Shown here: piece by piece, positions 32,890-44,752 of the stretch | How the letters are laid out: every line of letters starts with the position of its first letter | How positions within the stretch are numbered: position 1 is the first letter of the stretch | Source: Basidiobolus meristosporus CBS 931.73 | Taxonomy: Eukaryota > Basidiobolomycota > Basidiobolomycetes > Basidiobolales > Basidiobolaceae | Length of the DNA: 64,000 nucleotides | NCBI GenBank assembly: GCA_002104905.1 | Contig: MCFE01000383.1 | Coordinates: 1 to 64,000, forward strand | Direction: 5' to 3' | The notes under the pieces: model-generated | What the model was told of the DNA's origin: nothing | Databases searched by the model: none | The model's input: only the letters and a program-made list of their open reading frames with translations | Position numbers and translations under genes: made by a program

Positions 32890-34480
32890 TTAGATCAGCC
32901 CTCTGAGATACCAGAAAGATTTGAAAGAATGGGCAAGATATTTCCAAGTATTCATTACCTAAAGTATTTCTTACAAGTTCCATTCAGTATTCATACTCTT
33001 ATGCTACAATACAAATGCAAGAACTGAATGAACTGGATACATACTTATTCAAATAGCCTTCTGAAGCAATTTCTACTCAGAGTACACTGGAAACATTGAG
33101 AGTCATATGTGGACATTGTAAGAATATCTATCCCAAAATGGATCACTAATGCCAACTGGATACATCTACAGCTTTTATACCTGGAGCATGTGATGGCTTT
33201 GAGTATTTATACTCAAAGCATAAAGCTGAATGCATAGATCTTTGCTACTACTGCATCCATTCTCTACTCCATCTTGCTCATTGTTTGAAGAATATTGAGC
33301 CTTGCTTCATCTTTTGGGAGTTTCCTATGAGACAAGGTATGGGGAGATAGAAAGACAAATTGAGTGATAAGTACTGCCATTTCTCAATCTCATCATGAAT
33401 ATGACCTTCAAGTCCATCATCAATGTGGTGAGTTGGCACATGGAGCACAGCCAGGAAGAGCTGGAAAATACTGAGGAGAGATGTGCATATGGAGACAACT
33501 ATACCTTTTGCTTTAAGAAGCTAAACAGCCCCAATGCATGTGTAATCAGCTAACTGATGCAAAGTTGGGCTGGATGTAAGAAGCCACTGATTTTTATTAG
33601 TACAACTTTACCTTAGTATGCTGAGTTTCTCCTGAGTACAAGCCAATTTCTACACCATTCAATACAGAATTCATACAAACAACAACCAGAGTGTACCTGT
33701 AAGGGGGACTAGAGTCCAGCAGGGAAAAGGAATATATTGGCCAAGTGCCTAAAGGTATTTTGCAGTTATTCAGAGGGATTCATGGCAAAAGTGGCAGCAA
33801 CCAAGCATTTGTTGCAAGATGTATATGTTAACAGCAATACAAGGCACATGGCAACTTTTCAAGTATCACACTGAAAAGCTGCAAAGTTGAGGTGATAGAA
33901 GTGTATCAGTTCCAGCAGATGTGCATGTATGCTGAGGTTAGTATGCAGGAGGACAAGTTTTATTTGATTTAAACTATGTGTTGAATACCCATGGTATTAG
34001 TGAGTAAGCAAATAAACTGGGGTGATTCTACAATGGTATATATGAATGGTGCAAGGGGAGGTAGCAAAAGAAAATACCATTTGGTAAATTGGTATGCTAA
34101 CTTTATACAGTACTAGCTGTAGGCTGCCACACTGCAACTATAATGCCAAGAGATATCTGCATCAAAGCTGTTACAGTACTGTCAAGTTTTTTCCATAAAT
34201 GGCAATTGGATGTACTGGCTGGTTGGCTCCACTCAAACAAGTGTAGGCCACTATAAAATTATAAGAATGCTATCATAATTCCATTAAAGGACAGTTTTGA
34301 TACAGTTAAGTTTATTAACCTATTGAGCAGTAAATTCAACAAAACACCATTACAATCCCATCATAAGATTGTAAGGAGGGTCAATAAATCCAAGCTGCTG
34401 GTATTATGATAGCCTCATTGCCATATCTTTACAGTTGATCTGGATTGGATCCACCCTTGGGACCAAATTATTGTCAAAGG
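32890..34480 (+). pseudogene. CACTA/Plavaka-like element 3' relic
   Basis: It aligns with 9760-10950. Shared blocks include ERxGKI near the start, the CATATGTGGACATTGTA segment, the GCAAGGGGAGG segment and a GATCTGGATTGGATCCA segment near the end. No long frame survives. Confidence 0.6.
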
Positions 34481-35372
34481 GTGCAGGCTTAGTAACTAGG
34501 ATCACCCACCACAAGCCTTAATATATCATGGCCAAATTCTTTATGGGGATCTATGAGAGTGCTTCTACCAAGCTGCCAAGTTCCCAAAATATAAGAAATC
34601 TCAAGGCTGTATCAAAGTCCCAGACCTCTGCAGGTACACTCTTAGGATCTTTATTGGTCCAACTTGCCAGCAATGATAGGTTTGGAGAAATGACCAATTT
34701 GGGTTACTTATTGCAATATGATTAATAGCATAAGACAGTATGGTGTATATGGCTTGCTCAATCACCAACCTTGACATAGAAATACATACTATGAGGTCAA
34801 TGCATGAATGTACTGTTAGAAAATAATAACAAAAGGTGGACAGATTCACTTCATAACATCAACTGATATTCAAGTATCTCAAAGCTTGAAACTCCTGATA
34901 TCTTTGGTTCAAGCTATCTTGCAGACAGGCACGCACGTTTCCTACAATAATATTAGGCTAAATAGTTTACATGGCAAATTTGGTAATCAGCTAACCAATA
35001 CACTCACAAAGACTTGCAGCTAAAAAATTACAAGAAAAACACCAGCAGAATGCCAGCAAAAATTCCTTTAGGTAGTGATCAGATCAGTTAACTTGGACAG
35101 TTCACACTTTCTGTAAAATGCAGCTGGAAGATGAAAGTTGATACAGTGCCAGTTTGGAGATAATCTAAATAGCATACACCAGATCTGCTGTAGCCAAAAA
35201 CCTGTCGAGACTATGCACTGTACATCTCTCCTACTGGTGTGGCTTATCATCAGCTTTGTTTCACTATTCTACATCGGCAATGTTTGCACTTTCACCAATA
35301 AAGAGAGTAAAAAGTTCCATGGGTAGGAGACGGAATGGCAGCTATGGTCCCATGATCTATTCATTACTATTC
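34481..35372. other. Unassigned AT-rich spacer at the repeat/gene boundary
   Basis: Short frames only, none with a recognisable domain. Base composition changes from AT-rich repeat DNA to gene-like DNA near 35.3 kb. Confidence 0.4.
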
Positions 35373-35700
35373 CTACCTGGTACGTAGGTCTACAACCGTG
35401 GGGATATTCAAGAATTCGTAGAGCCTAACGTATGGAGAGTTTCTATTGAGGTACAATGGGAACTTATATGTAGCATGTAAGACGAATGAAAATAATATCC
35501 ATCTGGATGCGTCTTTGGTCAAGATGCGGCAGATATAGACCATTGTTGGTATAGTGGTACACAAGCTAGTGACGAGCCCCATTGACAAGATCGAAACCAT
35601 TTTGAATGTGAAGAAGGAAATCCTCTACAGTTCTGACAATCAAGCAACTGCAGATCACATCTAAGACTGTAAACTAGCCAGGGACAGGTTGACCATTGCA
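35373..35700 (-). pseudogene. Possible membrane-protein relic
   Basis: The minus-strand frame 35600-35373 (75 aa) contains a hydrophobic stretch (SMGLVTSLCTTIPTMVYIC) and a second, weaker one. This resembles an exon of a polytopic membrane protein such as the 7-TM gene at 62169. Upstream frames on the same strand are broken. The identification is weak; it may be chance. Confidence 0.25.
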
Positions 35701-35998
35701 TTCACTACGGACTGGCATGTTGTGCATGATTTTGCTCGAGAATATTATGAGGCTTGCCATTTGAGGGAACTTACAGGTTGAGCTCAAATGGCCAGAATTC
35801 GGGCGGGTTACACACTTCATGGACCATTGTATGATGGCAAATGCGGCCTCAGATAGAAGGATTCCTTATGTTAAATTTAAGCTTAGCCCGGTCGGTAGAT
35901 AACAATTGATTGGGCGAATGGGCAACTGGAATGGTAGGGCAGATCGATTTCTGATCAGAAATTCACCAATGTGACGGGTACGTCCATCGACTGAAGCC

Positions 35999-36005
35999 TA
36001 TAAAA
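35999..36005 (+). promoter_or_regulatory. TATA box of subtilase copy 1
   Basis: TATAAAA lies 50 bp before the ATG at 36055. The aligned positions before copies 2 and 3 read CATAAAA and AATAAAA. Confidence 0.6.
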
Positions 36006-36054
36006 GGCCCCACCAATGCACCTGAGTGCACCACATCTTTGATTCTTCATTTCC

Positions 36055-38580
36055 ATGCGAGCCATCTCCTTGCTAGTTCTTCTGCTTTCCCAGCTCGGAA
36101 ACAATGAGGCGTCATACACGAAGCGAGGCGTCCTGAGACGAGGACTGCTCGATATCGAGCGTAATTCAAACGAGGAACTGGCCCCATACATCGTTGAGTT
36201 TGAGGGATTCAGTGAGGACCCGAACGACCACCATCTTACCCACTTGGACTTCTTGAGCAACCTGGATGCCGTAGGCATTCGTTACAGCGAACGCGTTAGA
36301 TTCACCACTGTCCTCAACGCCATGTCACTCAACATCCACTCGAAGCATCCTGAACCTACTCGATGCCCATCCTCAGGTGAAAAGAATCTGGCCTGTGACG
36401 CAACACAGGCTTCATGCTCCTGTGCCACCATCCCCTTCGAGAGGACTTCCATCCGACTTGATCTCGAACATATACCTCTCTACGGCAGTGGACAGAGTGC
36501 ATCAGCAACTGAACAACACGGGGGCAGGATATCAAGGTGGGGATTGTTGACTCTGGTGTTGATTACAATCACCCATCGCTGGGCGGATGCTTCGGGCCAG
36601 GATGCAAGGTCGGCTATGGCTTCGATTTTGTAGGAGATAGGGTATTGAATGACAAGCCAGATGAGCGTCCTATGGATTGCAATGGTCATGGCACCCATGT
36701 AGCGGGTATAGTGGCCGCAAGGGATGCCAACTTCGTGGGAGTTGCTCCAGATGTGATCCTTGGAGCCTATCGTGCGTTGGGCTGTGATGGTACCGGAGAG
36801 ACCGACACGATTATTCAAGCCATCGAGAAGGCAGTCGATGACCATATGGACATTATCAACCTATCGTTAGGCAGTGAAACTCCATTCCCCGATATATTGG
36901 AGACTGCTATTGTTGAACGGGCCTCCAGTCGAGGAAGTCTGGTCATCGCAGCCGCGGGTAATTCTGGTGCTCAAGGACAATGGACCAGTCGGTGAGCCTT
37001 CAACTGCAAGAACAGCAATTGGAGTGGCCTCATTTGAAAGTCCTTCATATCCTGGACAGAAAGCAGTGCTGGACCAGTATCCCGAGCACCCAATCATATT
37101 TGGCTACGGAGACGGGAGGCCGATCTCTATTTCACATGCGAAAGTTACGGTCGTCACGTACGATGATTGCATGTCCATTCCCGCAAAACTGGGTGGGTCC
37201 GTTGCCGTATTGAACTCAAACGTATCGTCAGATGATTGTGACATGATCACTCAATATACAAAGGTTAAGGAAGCCGGAGCAGTTGCCATCATTGATGGAT
37301 CTACATCTGATGAACCCAACATCCCAGAAATACCCTTCGGTGTGAATCTACCCATTCTGGGCGCAGCAAAGAGGGACTTTGATTTTCTCATTAAATCTCT
37401 CAGGAACACAACCATCACCCTGACCACTTTGGGGAAGGTCCAACTCCATCCAAATCCATATGCAGATAAGCCATCCTCCTTCAGCTCATGGGGACCTGAT
37501 TTCGAGCTGAACCTGAAACCTGAGGTTGGCGCCCAGGTGGGAAGATCTACTCAACCTACCCACTTAGCCTTGGGAGGCTATGCCATATTGAGTGGAACCT
37601 CCATGGCTTCACCTTTCCTGGCGGGTGCTGGTGCACTTCTACTCCACGCACGCAGAACAGCCGGTCTTCCTACTGATGTCGACACAATGCGCAGTATACT
37701 GATCTCATCGGGAGCCCCAGCATTGGCCAATGTGACTACGGATCGATACGTTCCAGTGGGGAAACAGGGAACAGGTCTGATCAATGTCTGGAATGCCATC
37801 CATAAGACCACCTTGGTGAGCCCACTGAAAATATCCTTGAACGACACGGTCCATGCCAACCTAAGCCATGTCCTTACCATCACCAATACCAACACGATAC
37901 CCATCACCTACAACATCACTCATCGACCAGCGCTGTCAGTCAACGGCTATGACCCCCAGGGCTACCTAGTGGATTCGACCAACCTTGTGTTCTCCGAAGC
38001 CTCAGCTGAGGTACAGTTTGATACTGCCCAGGTTACCATTGAACCTGGGAAATCGGCTCAATTCTCAGCCCAATTTGCACCACCAATCATGAATAGCCAG
38101 CCATGGATATACAGTGGCTACATATTTGTGACTGGCTCAGATGGGAGTTCTCCGGCGGCAGTGCCTTACTTGGGTCTTGCAGGAGATATGAGTGAGCTTA
38201 GAGCGATCGACACCACCGGCCCCCATGCCCCCACTCTAGTGCATTCCAAATCCAAAAAGCCGGAAAAGGTTTATAACTTCAGCAGAAATGAAACCGCCAT
38301 TGTTATTATCCCGTTGCTTCATCCCACCAAGCTTATCGTAATCTACGTCACTGACAAGTCACAAGAGCCCATTGGCTATCTAACAGCCAGTGAGAATATG
38401 GGCCTGCCAGCCGATAGAATACTCACTCTGAAATTCAACGGAACCGTTCTGGGTAACGACGGGTCTGAGCAGGTGTTGAGCAACGGTCAATATCAGGTGG
38501 CGGTTAGATCAGCAGTTCCATTTTCCAGTCAAGAATCCGATGTCTGGATTTCATCCCCGATCCAGATCATCACCACGTGA
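36055..38580 (+). pseudogene. Secreted subtilase (S8), copy 1, frameshifted
   Basis: It is nearly identical to copy 2 (41223-43746) but has five 1-nt indels relative to it: insertions near 36347, 36530, 36986 and 37564 and a deletion near 37532. The reading frame is therefore split into 36055-36633, 36537-36995 and 36874-38580. The parts encode a signal peptide, I9 propeptide, the aspartate (VDSGVDY), the histidine (GHGTHVAG), a PA insert, the serine (SGTSMASP) and the Fn3-like tail. No intron with proper splice sites restores the frame. The intact C-terminal half (to 38580) keeps the end that copy 2 lost. It is dead unless the indels are assembly errors. Confidence 0.85.
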
Positions 38581-39278
38581 TATATGTGATTGATCGAAGC
38601 ATTCCATCATGATTTAGTTCCACCTGCCAAAACCACACCAAATTGAATAAACCCCCACGGCAATTCAGTAGGAAGCAAGAGAATCATGCTACCCAAAAGC
38701 TACTTCCAATTATATGCAAGATTCAGTTTCCACTTGCTTCAAGCCAATCCCAGGCCCCAGTTCTACTTGTTTTATGGTCTAGGTTGGACCAAGCATTGAA
38801 GTTAAAGCTCAAGACTATTCCCATATGACTGGAAACTTCGTTTCTGGCAATATTGTAGACATGTAAATGCAAGAATCGGAGTATGTGAGCAGGCTATAGC
38901 ATCCACTCTCAACGTACTTCTAAAAATGAATGTTGAGTGGTTGTATTACGTGCTAATGTGATCTCCTAGAGTTCAATATGATCGTTTGTGAGTCGATCAT
39001 CACAGAATAGTTTTACCTACATCGTGTTGCACCGCAAAGTCCTTTTTATGTACGAAGAAGAATGGCATGAATTTTTCATATTCAATAACAATCGGGATCT
39101 CGGGTTGTTAATCCAGCACTACTGTCTGTCAACGATATAATATACACCTATAATTTGAAAGTGTCAATGATATCTACCTAGATACCAGTCTCAGTGTTGC
39201 TTAAATGGGGCTCTTACGGTGTCTACAAGAAATTCCCACCAGAGTATAGCTATATTATTCGGCATCTATAAATTTATG
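38581..39278. other. Spacer after subtilase copy 1
   Basis: No gene recognised; short frames only (for example 38643-38828). Confidence 0.4.
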
Positions 39279-39478
39279 CTATTGCCAAGCAGGATTACTT
39301 CTGTTAGGCAAAGGCGCCCCCATGGGAAAATCCCTCCCTGTGAGTCGCACCGTCTTAGATAAGGAATTCTTGGGAGAGTTGACGTACCGCAGATACTGCT
39401 CAGTGAGAGAAGCGGCTATTCTGTTTGAGTCGAAGCTGGGATGCCTGCACCTTTCACATACACCCAATCAAGATTGTT
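39279..39478 (+). pseudogene. Relic of a subtilase 3' end
   Basis: The last about 90 bases, from the CAGATACTGC segment to AATCAAGATTGTTAA, follow the 3' end of copy 3 (about 47180-47270) with many changes. The upstream part resembles the relic at 47990-48165. It is probably the remnant of an older array member. Confidence 0.4.
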
Positions 39479-41166
39479 AACTTCCAATTTAAAACATTGG
39501 TTGTGGGTCAATTTTGTCGTTTTATTATACATATGTGCATAGCCTCCGTAGCCACATTAGATGGACCCCAGTGCTCGCATAACCAGTGTAAATCCTTGCT
39601 CTACTGAGCACTTTCTGTGATCTTTTTATGATGACGTGCCAATGGCATTTTAGAAATATTTGGTATTACCCTAAGGCTCCCATCATTGACTTCAACTCTT
39701 GGTAGACCGTTATGAAGTAGTTCCAGTAGTACCTAGCGTTTTGTTTGCCTTAGCATATCAATGTCTGAGAACCTCAGTTGCCATTATGTCATTTTTGGAA
39801 AATCAAGCTATTGATATCAAAGTCGACCTTTAGAAGCCAGCACTTGGAGAAAAAAGAAAGCCAAAATAGTTACCTGATGACTTGGAGTGCTTCTTGATAG
39901 ATAACAGGTAGTAACCACTGGTTCTTTACTGGATGGTAGAGCTACTAAAATCAGGCCTATCAAGAAATGATACTCACTTGATTATAAGTTACTCTGTGTC
40001 TAGGTAGAAGACTACTCCCATTATGCATGCTGACTGCCAACCATACAAACTCTTTAGCTTAGTGAATATATAACCTATTAGATCTGCTAGGTGCGTTATG
40101 GCAAAAATCACTGATGAAGAAACTCATTGGAGCCTTGCAAATACATCATTTTAAATGAACAAACATTGCTTAGTCACTGAAATAGCAGTTATATGTGTTG
40201 TAAACTGTATGTTGATACACCTAAACCTGTACCTTGATTATAAAGTGTATATATTAGCTATACATGCCAGGTTCTGTTAGTTTTGTTTGTGGAGGTGTGC
40301 TTTCTGTATTCAAAAGTACACTCGTTACTATAATTTGCCATATGATCCACTTTGCACTGCTATGAGACCATGTACCTGGAATGGCATTTCTGTGGCAAAT
40401 CGATTAGAGTTTGCATTTTGGTTAGTTAATAAGTTTCAGATTGGATTGGTATATCAATAGTATGTGGCATGTTGGATGCGACAGTACAGCAGTTATAGTT
40501 GTATGTATTTTAAAACCATGTGGTCCTTTGGGTGTAGGAAGATTAATCCATAGAGACATTTCCAGAAAGTATTCCAATCCCTGCAGAGAATTTGATCAGG
40601 AAATAATAAGGCTCATACATTACCATCAAAGTGTCGAAATCGATATAGATATTCCGATGCAAATATGAAGTTTAAAACAGGTAAGACAAGAAATGTTTTC
40701 AAGGTTGAGAGTTTAATGAGTTCCCTGCCGCAATATTACGAGAGAGAGTGTATAGAGCATGTAGGGCAACTGGAGTGAATATCCAGAAGGATGAACCTTT
40801 CACTGATGCGATGCGAGGCGAATGGGGAACAGGGTTGGCGTGGTGGCACTCAAGCTGGCGACACGACAAAAATCGAAGTATCTCGCGTACGCACAATTTC
40901 GACGAAAATATTCATGTCACCGATAATATTGGTTGTGATCATGAGGCTTACCTTTTGGGGGAACACGCAGGTTTGGCCGACTGGTCAGTAATGCGGCGTG
41001 TCGCACGCTTGATAGACCATTGTGCTATGGTGAATGCGGTTTCAGATTGAAGGATGCCTTACATTGAACTTGAGTTCAGCCTAGCTGGTAAGTAGCAGCA
41101 GGTTGGGTGAATCCATTTCCAACGAGAAATTCATGATTGGAACGAGTATGTTCATCGACTGGGGCC
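39479..41166. other. AT-rich spacer between subtilase copies 1 and 2
   Basis: No intact gene. A plus-strand frame at 40441-40668 contains the hexapeptide IHRDIS, which recalls the catalytic loop of fungal FunK1-type kinases, but no other kinase motif is visible, so I do not call it. The last about 250 bases resemble the upstream region of copy 1 (35.74-36.0 kb), showing that the promoter was duplicated with the gene. Confidence 0.4.
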
Positions 41167-41173
41167 CATAAAA
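41167..41173 (+). promoter_or_regulatory. Degenerate TATA element of subtilase copy 2
   Basis: CATAAAA, 50 bp before the ATG at 41223, aligned with TATAAAA of copy 1. Confidence 0.45.
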
Positions 41174-41222
41174 CCCATCACCTGTGTACTGGAGAGCTCC
41201 ACGCCTTTGATCCCTCACTTAC

Positions 41223-43148
41223 ATGCGAGTCATCTCCTTGCTAGTTCTTCTGCTTTCCCAGCCCGGAAACAATGAGGCGTCATACACAAAGCGGGGCGTC
41301 CTGAGACGAGGACTGCTCGATATCGAGCGTAATTCAAACGAGGAGCTGGCCCCATACATCGTTGAGTTTGAGGGATTCAGTGAGGACCCGAACGACCACC
41401 ATCTTACCCACTTGGACTTCTTGAGCAACCTGGATGCCGTAGGCATTCGTTACAGCGAACGCGTTAGATTCACCACTGTCCTCAACGCCATGTCACTCAA
41501 CATCCACTCGAAGCACCTGGACCTACTCGATGCCCATCCTCAGGTGAAAAGAATCTGGCCTGTGACGCAACACAGGCTTCATGCTCCAGTGCCACCATCC
41601 CCTTCGAGAGGACTTCCATCCGACTTGATCTCGAACATATACCTCTCTACGGCAGTGGACAGAGTGCATCAGCAACTGAACAACACGGGGGCAGGTATCA
41701 AGGTGGGGATTGTTGACTCTGGTGTTGATTACAATCACCCATCGCTGGGCGGATGCTTCGGGCCAGGATGCAAGGTCGGCTACGGCTTCGATTTTGTAGG
41801 AGATAGGGTATTGAATGGCAAGCCAGATGAGCGTCCTATGGATTGCAATGGTCATGGCACCCATGTAGCGGGTATAGTGGCCGCAAGGGATGCCAACTTC
41901 GTGGGAGTTGCTCCAGATGTGATCCTTGGAGCCTATCGTGCAATGGACTGCAATGGGAACGGAGAGACGGATATCATTATTCAGGCCATCGAAAAGGCTA
42001 TCTGTGACGGAATGGACATTATCAACCTATCGTTAGGCAGTGAAACTCCATTCCCTGACACTTTAGAGACTGCTATTGTTGAACGGGCCTCCAGTCGAGG
42101 AAGTCTGGTCATCGCAGCCGCGGGTAATTCTGGTGCTCAAGGACAATGGACCGTCGGTGAACCATCAACCGCGCGAACAGCCATTAGTGTTGCCTCATTT
42201 GAAAGTCCTTCATATCCTGGACAGAAAGCAGTGCTGGACCAGTATCCCGAGCACCCAATCATATTCGGCTACGGAGACGGGAGGCCGATCTCTATTTCAC
42301 ATGCGAAAGTTACGGTCGTCACGTACGATGATTGCAAGTCCATTCCCGCAAAACTGGGTGGGTCCGTTGCCGTATTGAACTCGAACGTATCGTCAGATGA
42401 TTGTGACATGACCACTCAATATACAAAGGTTAAGGAAGCCGGAGCAGTTGCCATCATTGATGGATCTACATCTGATGAACCCAACATCCCAGAAATACCC
42501 TTCGGTGTGAATCTACCCATTCTGGGCGCAGCAAAGAGGGACTTTGATTTTCTCATTAGATCTCTCAGGAACACAACCATCACCCTGACCACTTTGGGGA
42601 AGGTCCAACTCCATCCAAATCCATATGCAGATAAGCCATCCTCCTTCAGCTCATGGGGACCTGATTTCGAGCTGAACCTGAAACCTGAGGTTGGTGCCCC
42701 AGGTGGGAAGATCTACTCAACCTACCCACTAGCCTTGGGAGGCTATGCCACATTGAGTGGAACCTCTATGGCTTCACCTTTCCTGGCGGGTGCTGGTGCA
42801 CTTCTACTCCACGCACGCAGAGCAGCCGGTCTTCCTACTGATGTCGACACAATGCGCAGTATACTGATCTCATCAGGAGCCCCAGCATTGGCCAATGTGA
42901 CTACGGATCGATACGTTCCAGTGGGGAAACAGGGAACAGGTCTGATCAATGTCTGGAATGCCATCCATAAGACCACCTTGGTGAGCCCACTGAAAATATC
43001 CTTGAACGACACGGTTCGTGCCAACCTAAGCCATGTCCTTACCATCACCAATACCAACACGATACCCATCACCTACAACATCACTCATCGACCAGCGCTG
43101 TCAGTCAACGGCTATGACCAGAATGGTTACGTGGCGGATTCGGCCTAA
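41223..43148 (+). CDS. Secreted subtilase (S8), copy 2, truncated by one frameshift
   Basis: A 641-aa frame: a signal peptide (MRVISLLVLLLSQPG), an I9-type propeptide (about 43-115), then the S8 domain with the aspartate in IVDSGVDYNHP, histidine in NGHGTHVAG, oxyanion asparagine in AAGNSG and serine in SGTSMASP. A PA-like insert lies before the serine, and the first part of the Fn3-like domain follows. One extra C near 43144 relative to copy 3 gives a stop at 43146-43148. The remaining 200 residues are intact in the next frame (to 43746). The catalytic unit is complete, so a short protease is possible. Expected role is secreted endopeptidase. There are no introns, and the start is set by alignment of all three copies. 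Confidence 0.85.
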   Translation: MRVISLLVLLLSQPGNNEASYTKRGVLRRGLLDIERNSNEELAPYIVEFEGFSEDPNDHHLTHLDFLSNLDAVGIRYSERVRFTTVLNAMSLNIHSKHLDLLDAHPQVKRIWPVTQHRLHAPVPPSPSRGLPSDLISNIYLSTAVDRVHQQLNNTGAGIKVGIVDSGVDYNHPSLGGCFGPGCKVGYGFDFVGDRVLNGKPDERPMDCNGHGTHVAGIVAARDANFVGVAPDVILGAYRAMDCNGNGETDIIIQAIEKAICDGMDIINLSLGSETPFPDTLETAIVERASSRGSLVIAAAGNSGAQGQWTVGEPSTARTAISVASFESPSYPGQKAVLDQYPEHPIIFGYGDGRPISISHAKVTVVTYDDCKSIPAKLGGSVAVLNSNVSSDDCDMTTQYTKVKEAGAVAIIDGSTSDEPNIPEIPFGVNLPILGAAKRDFDFLIRSLRNTTITLTTLGKVQLHPNPYADKPSSFSSWGPDFELNLKPEVGAPGGKIYSTYPLALGGYATLSGTSMASPFLAGAGALLLHARRAAGLPTDVDTMRSILISSGAPALANVTTDRYVPVGKQGTGLINVWNAIHKTTLVSPLKISLNDTVRANLSHVLTITNTNTIPITYNITHRPALSVNGYDQNGYVADSA

Positions 43149-43746
43149 CCTTGTGTTCTCCGAAGCCTCAGCTGAGGTACAGTTTGATACTGCCCAGGTT
43201 ACCATTGAACCTGGGAAATCGGCTCAATTCTCAGCCCAATTTGCACCACCAATCATGAATAGCCAGCCATGGATATACAGTGGCTACATATTTGTGACTG
43301 GCTCAGATGGGAGTTCTCCAGCGGCAGTGCCTTACTTGGGTCTTGCAGGAGATATGAGTGAGCTTAGAGCGATCGACACCACCGGCCCCCATGCCCCCAC
43401 TCTAGTGCATTCCAAATCCAAAAAGCCGGAAGAGGTTTACAACTTCAGCAGAAATGAAACTGCCATTGTTATTATCCCGTTGCTTCATCCCACCAAGCTT
43501 ATCGTAATCTACGTCACTGACAAGTCGCAAGAGCCCATTGGCTATCTAACAGCCAGTGAGAATATGGGCCTGCCAGCCGATAGAATGCTCACTCTGAAAT
43601 TCAACGGAACCGTTCTGGGTAACGACGGGTCTGAGCAGGTGTTGAGCAACGGTCAATATCAGGTGGCGGTTAGATCAGCAGTTCCATTTTCCAGTCAAGA
43701 ATCCGATGTCTGGATTTCATCCCCGATCCAGATCATCACTACCTGA
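43149..43746 (+). pseudogene. Out-of-frame C-terminal part of subtilase copy 2
   Basis: It continues the Fn3-like and terminal domains in the frame of 43033-43746 and ends with a normal stop at the position equivalent to copy 1. The coding quality is unchanged after the break, so the frameshift is recent or an artefact. Confidence 0.85.
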
Positions 43747-44703
43747 TCGATGTAATTGATTGTAGCCTCCCATCATAGTTTGGTTGTATCTGCTAAACCA
43801 CACCAAGTTGAATTGTCTTGCAATGCAGTAATGGATGTGTAACCCATCGCACCTAGAAGCATCATTCATCCTTATTAATCTCCAACAAATTGCTTGTGTA
43901 AAATCGAAATATATGCATAATCAGAAGCAATACTAATTATTGGTAACAAATCAGATATGTCGAATGCATGGCCAATCCTCGAAAAAGCAAACGGAGGGCT
44001 GAATCTTTGTTGGGAAGAACATATGGTTGATATTTCATCAGATATGGCACTGATTCATCATAATACACCCAGTTATAGGCTTGATACTTGGGCTACTTCT
44101 GTGTTGTTTACTGCATCGCTTGAAAGCTATATCCAAATATGGGGATATACAGACTTGGTAGACCCTACTTTAAGATAGTTGATTATTCTCTAGCCATACC
44201 ATCTTGTATGATTGTGAACAGAATCACCACTAGCAGCGGTGTGCGTTAACATAGAGATATGATTTCCTACCAGTGACAGAAATATCCATGATGGACATTG
44301 TGGTAGAACTTCTTTTATTGGAGTGCGCTACGAGGCAAGCGCGACGTGACAAACATAGAAATGGATTCAATGCACCAGCCTATTCAGTAATTATCGTATC
44401 ATTGCGACTCTGGCGTGACGGCATCTGATGTAGCCAACCATCCACAAAGCCATCTGCTTGAATGAATTTCCAGAAACCATCTGGAGCGTCGCTGCAATCA
44501 ACATAAAGAGGTGAGACAGCCATTTTCATAAACCGGATCAGTTAAGGAGCTTTGTGCTACGCCAAATGAGGTCTCAGCATGAACCTCAAATATAGCCCAG
44601 TTGGCAGGCAACAAAAGATTGGGCAAATCAGAAGGCTGGGCGAATCAATAATCGATACATAGTTGGCGAATGCGATGACCTCGCCCACCGGATTCGATGA
44701 AGT
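43747..44703. other. Spacer between subtilase copies 2 and 3
   Basis: No gene recognised (a 73-aa frame at 43957-44178 has no known domain). The last about 150 bases share short blocks with the promoters of copies 1 and 2, such as AGCCCAGTTGGCAGG. Confidence 0.4.
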
Positions 44704-44712
44704 CAATAAAAG
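44704..44712 (+). promoter_or_regulatory. Degenerate TATA element of subtilase copy 3
   Basis: CAATAAAAG, about 41 bp before the ATG at 44753, is in the place of TATAAAA in copy 1. It falls within an upstream in-frame extension, which argues against the earlier ATG at 44663. Confidence 0.45.
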
Positions 44713-44752
44713 CATCCGCCATATCACTGCAGTGCTCCACTTTTTCATCTTG

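Noticed and set aside
40441-40668. FunK1-like protein kinase fragment (IHRDIS motif)
   Set aside because: A single hexapeptide match without glycine loop, DFG-like motif or flanking similarity; too weak to call.
42743-43072. Antisense frames of about 109 aa conserved in all three subtilase copies (also at 37578-37907 and 46267-46596)
   Set aside because: They are the reverse strand of the most conserved subtilase block. Conservation follows from the sense strand, and no start context or domain supports them.
44663-44752. Upstream in-frame ATG adding 30 residues to subtilase copy 3
   Set aside because: It would bury the signal peptide, has no counterpart in copies 1 and 2, and overlaps the promoter element.
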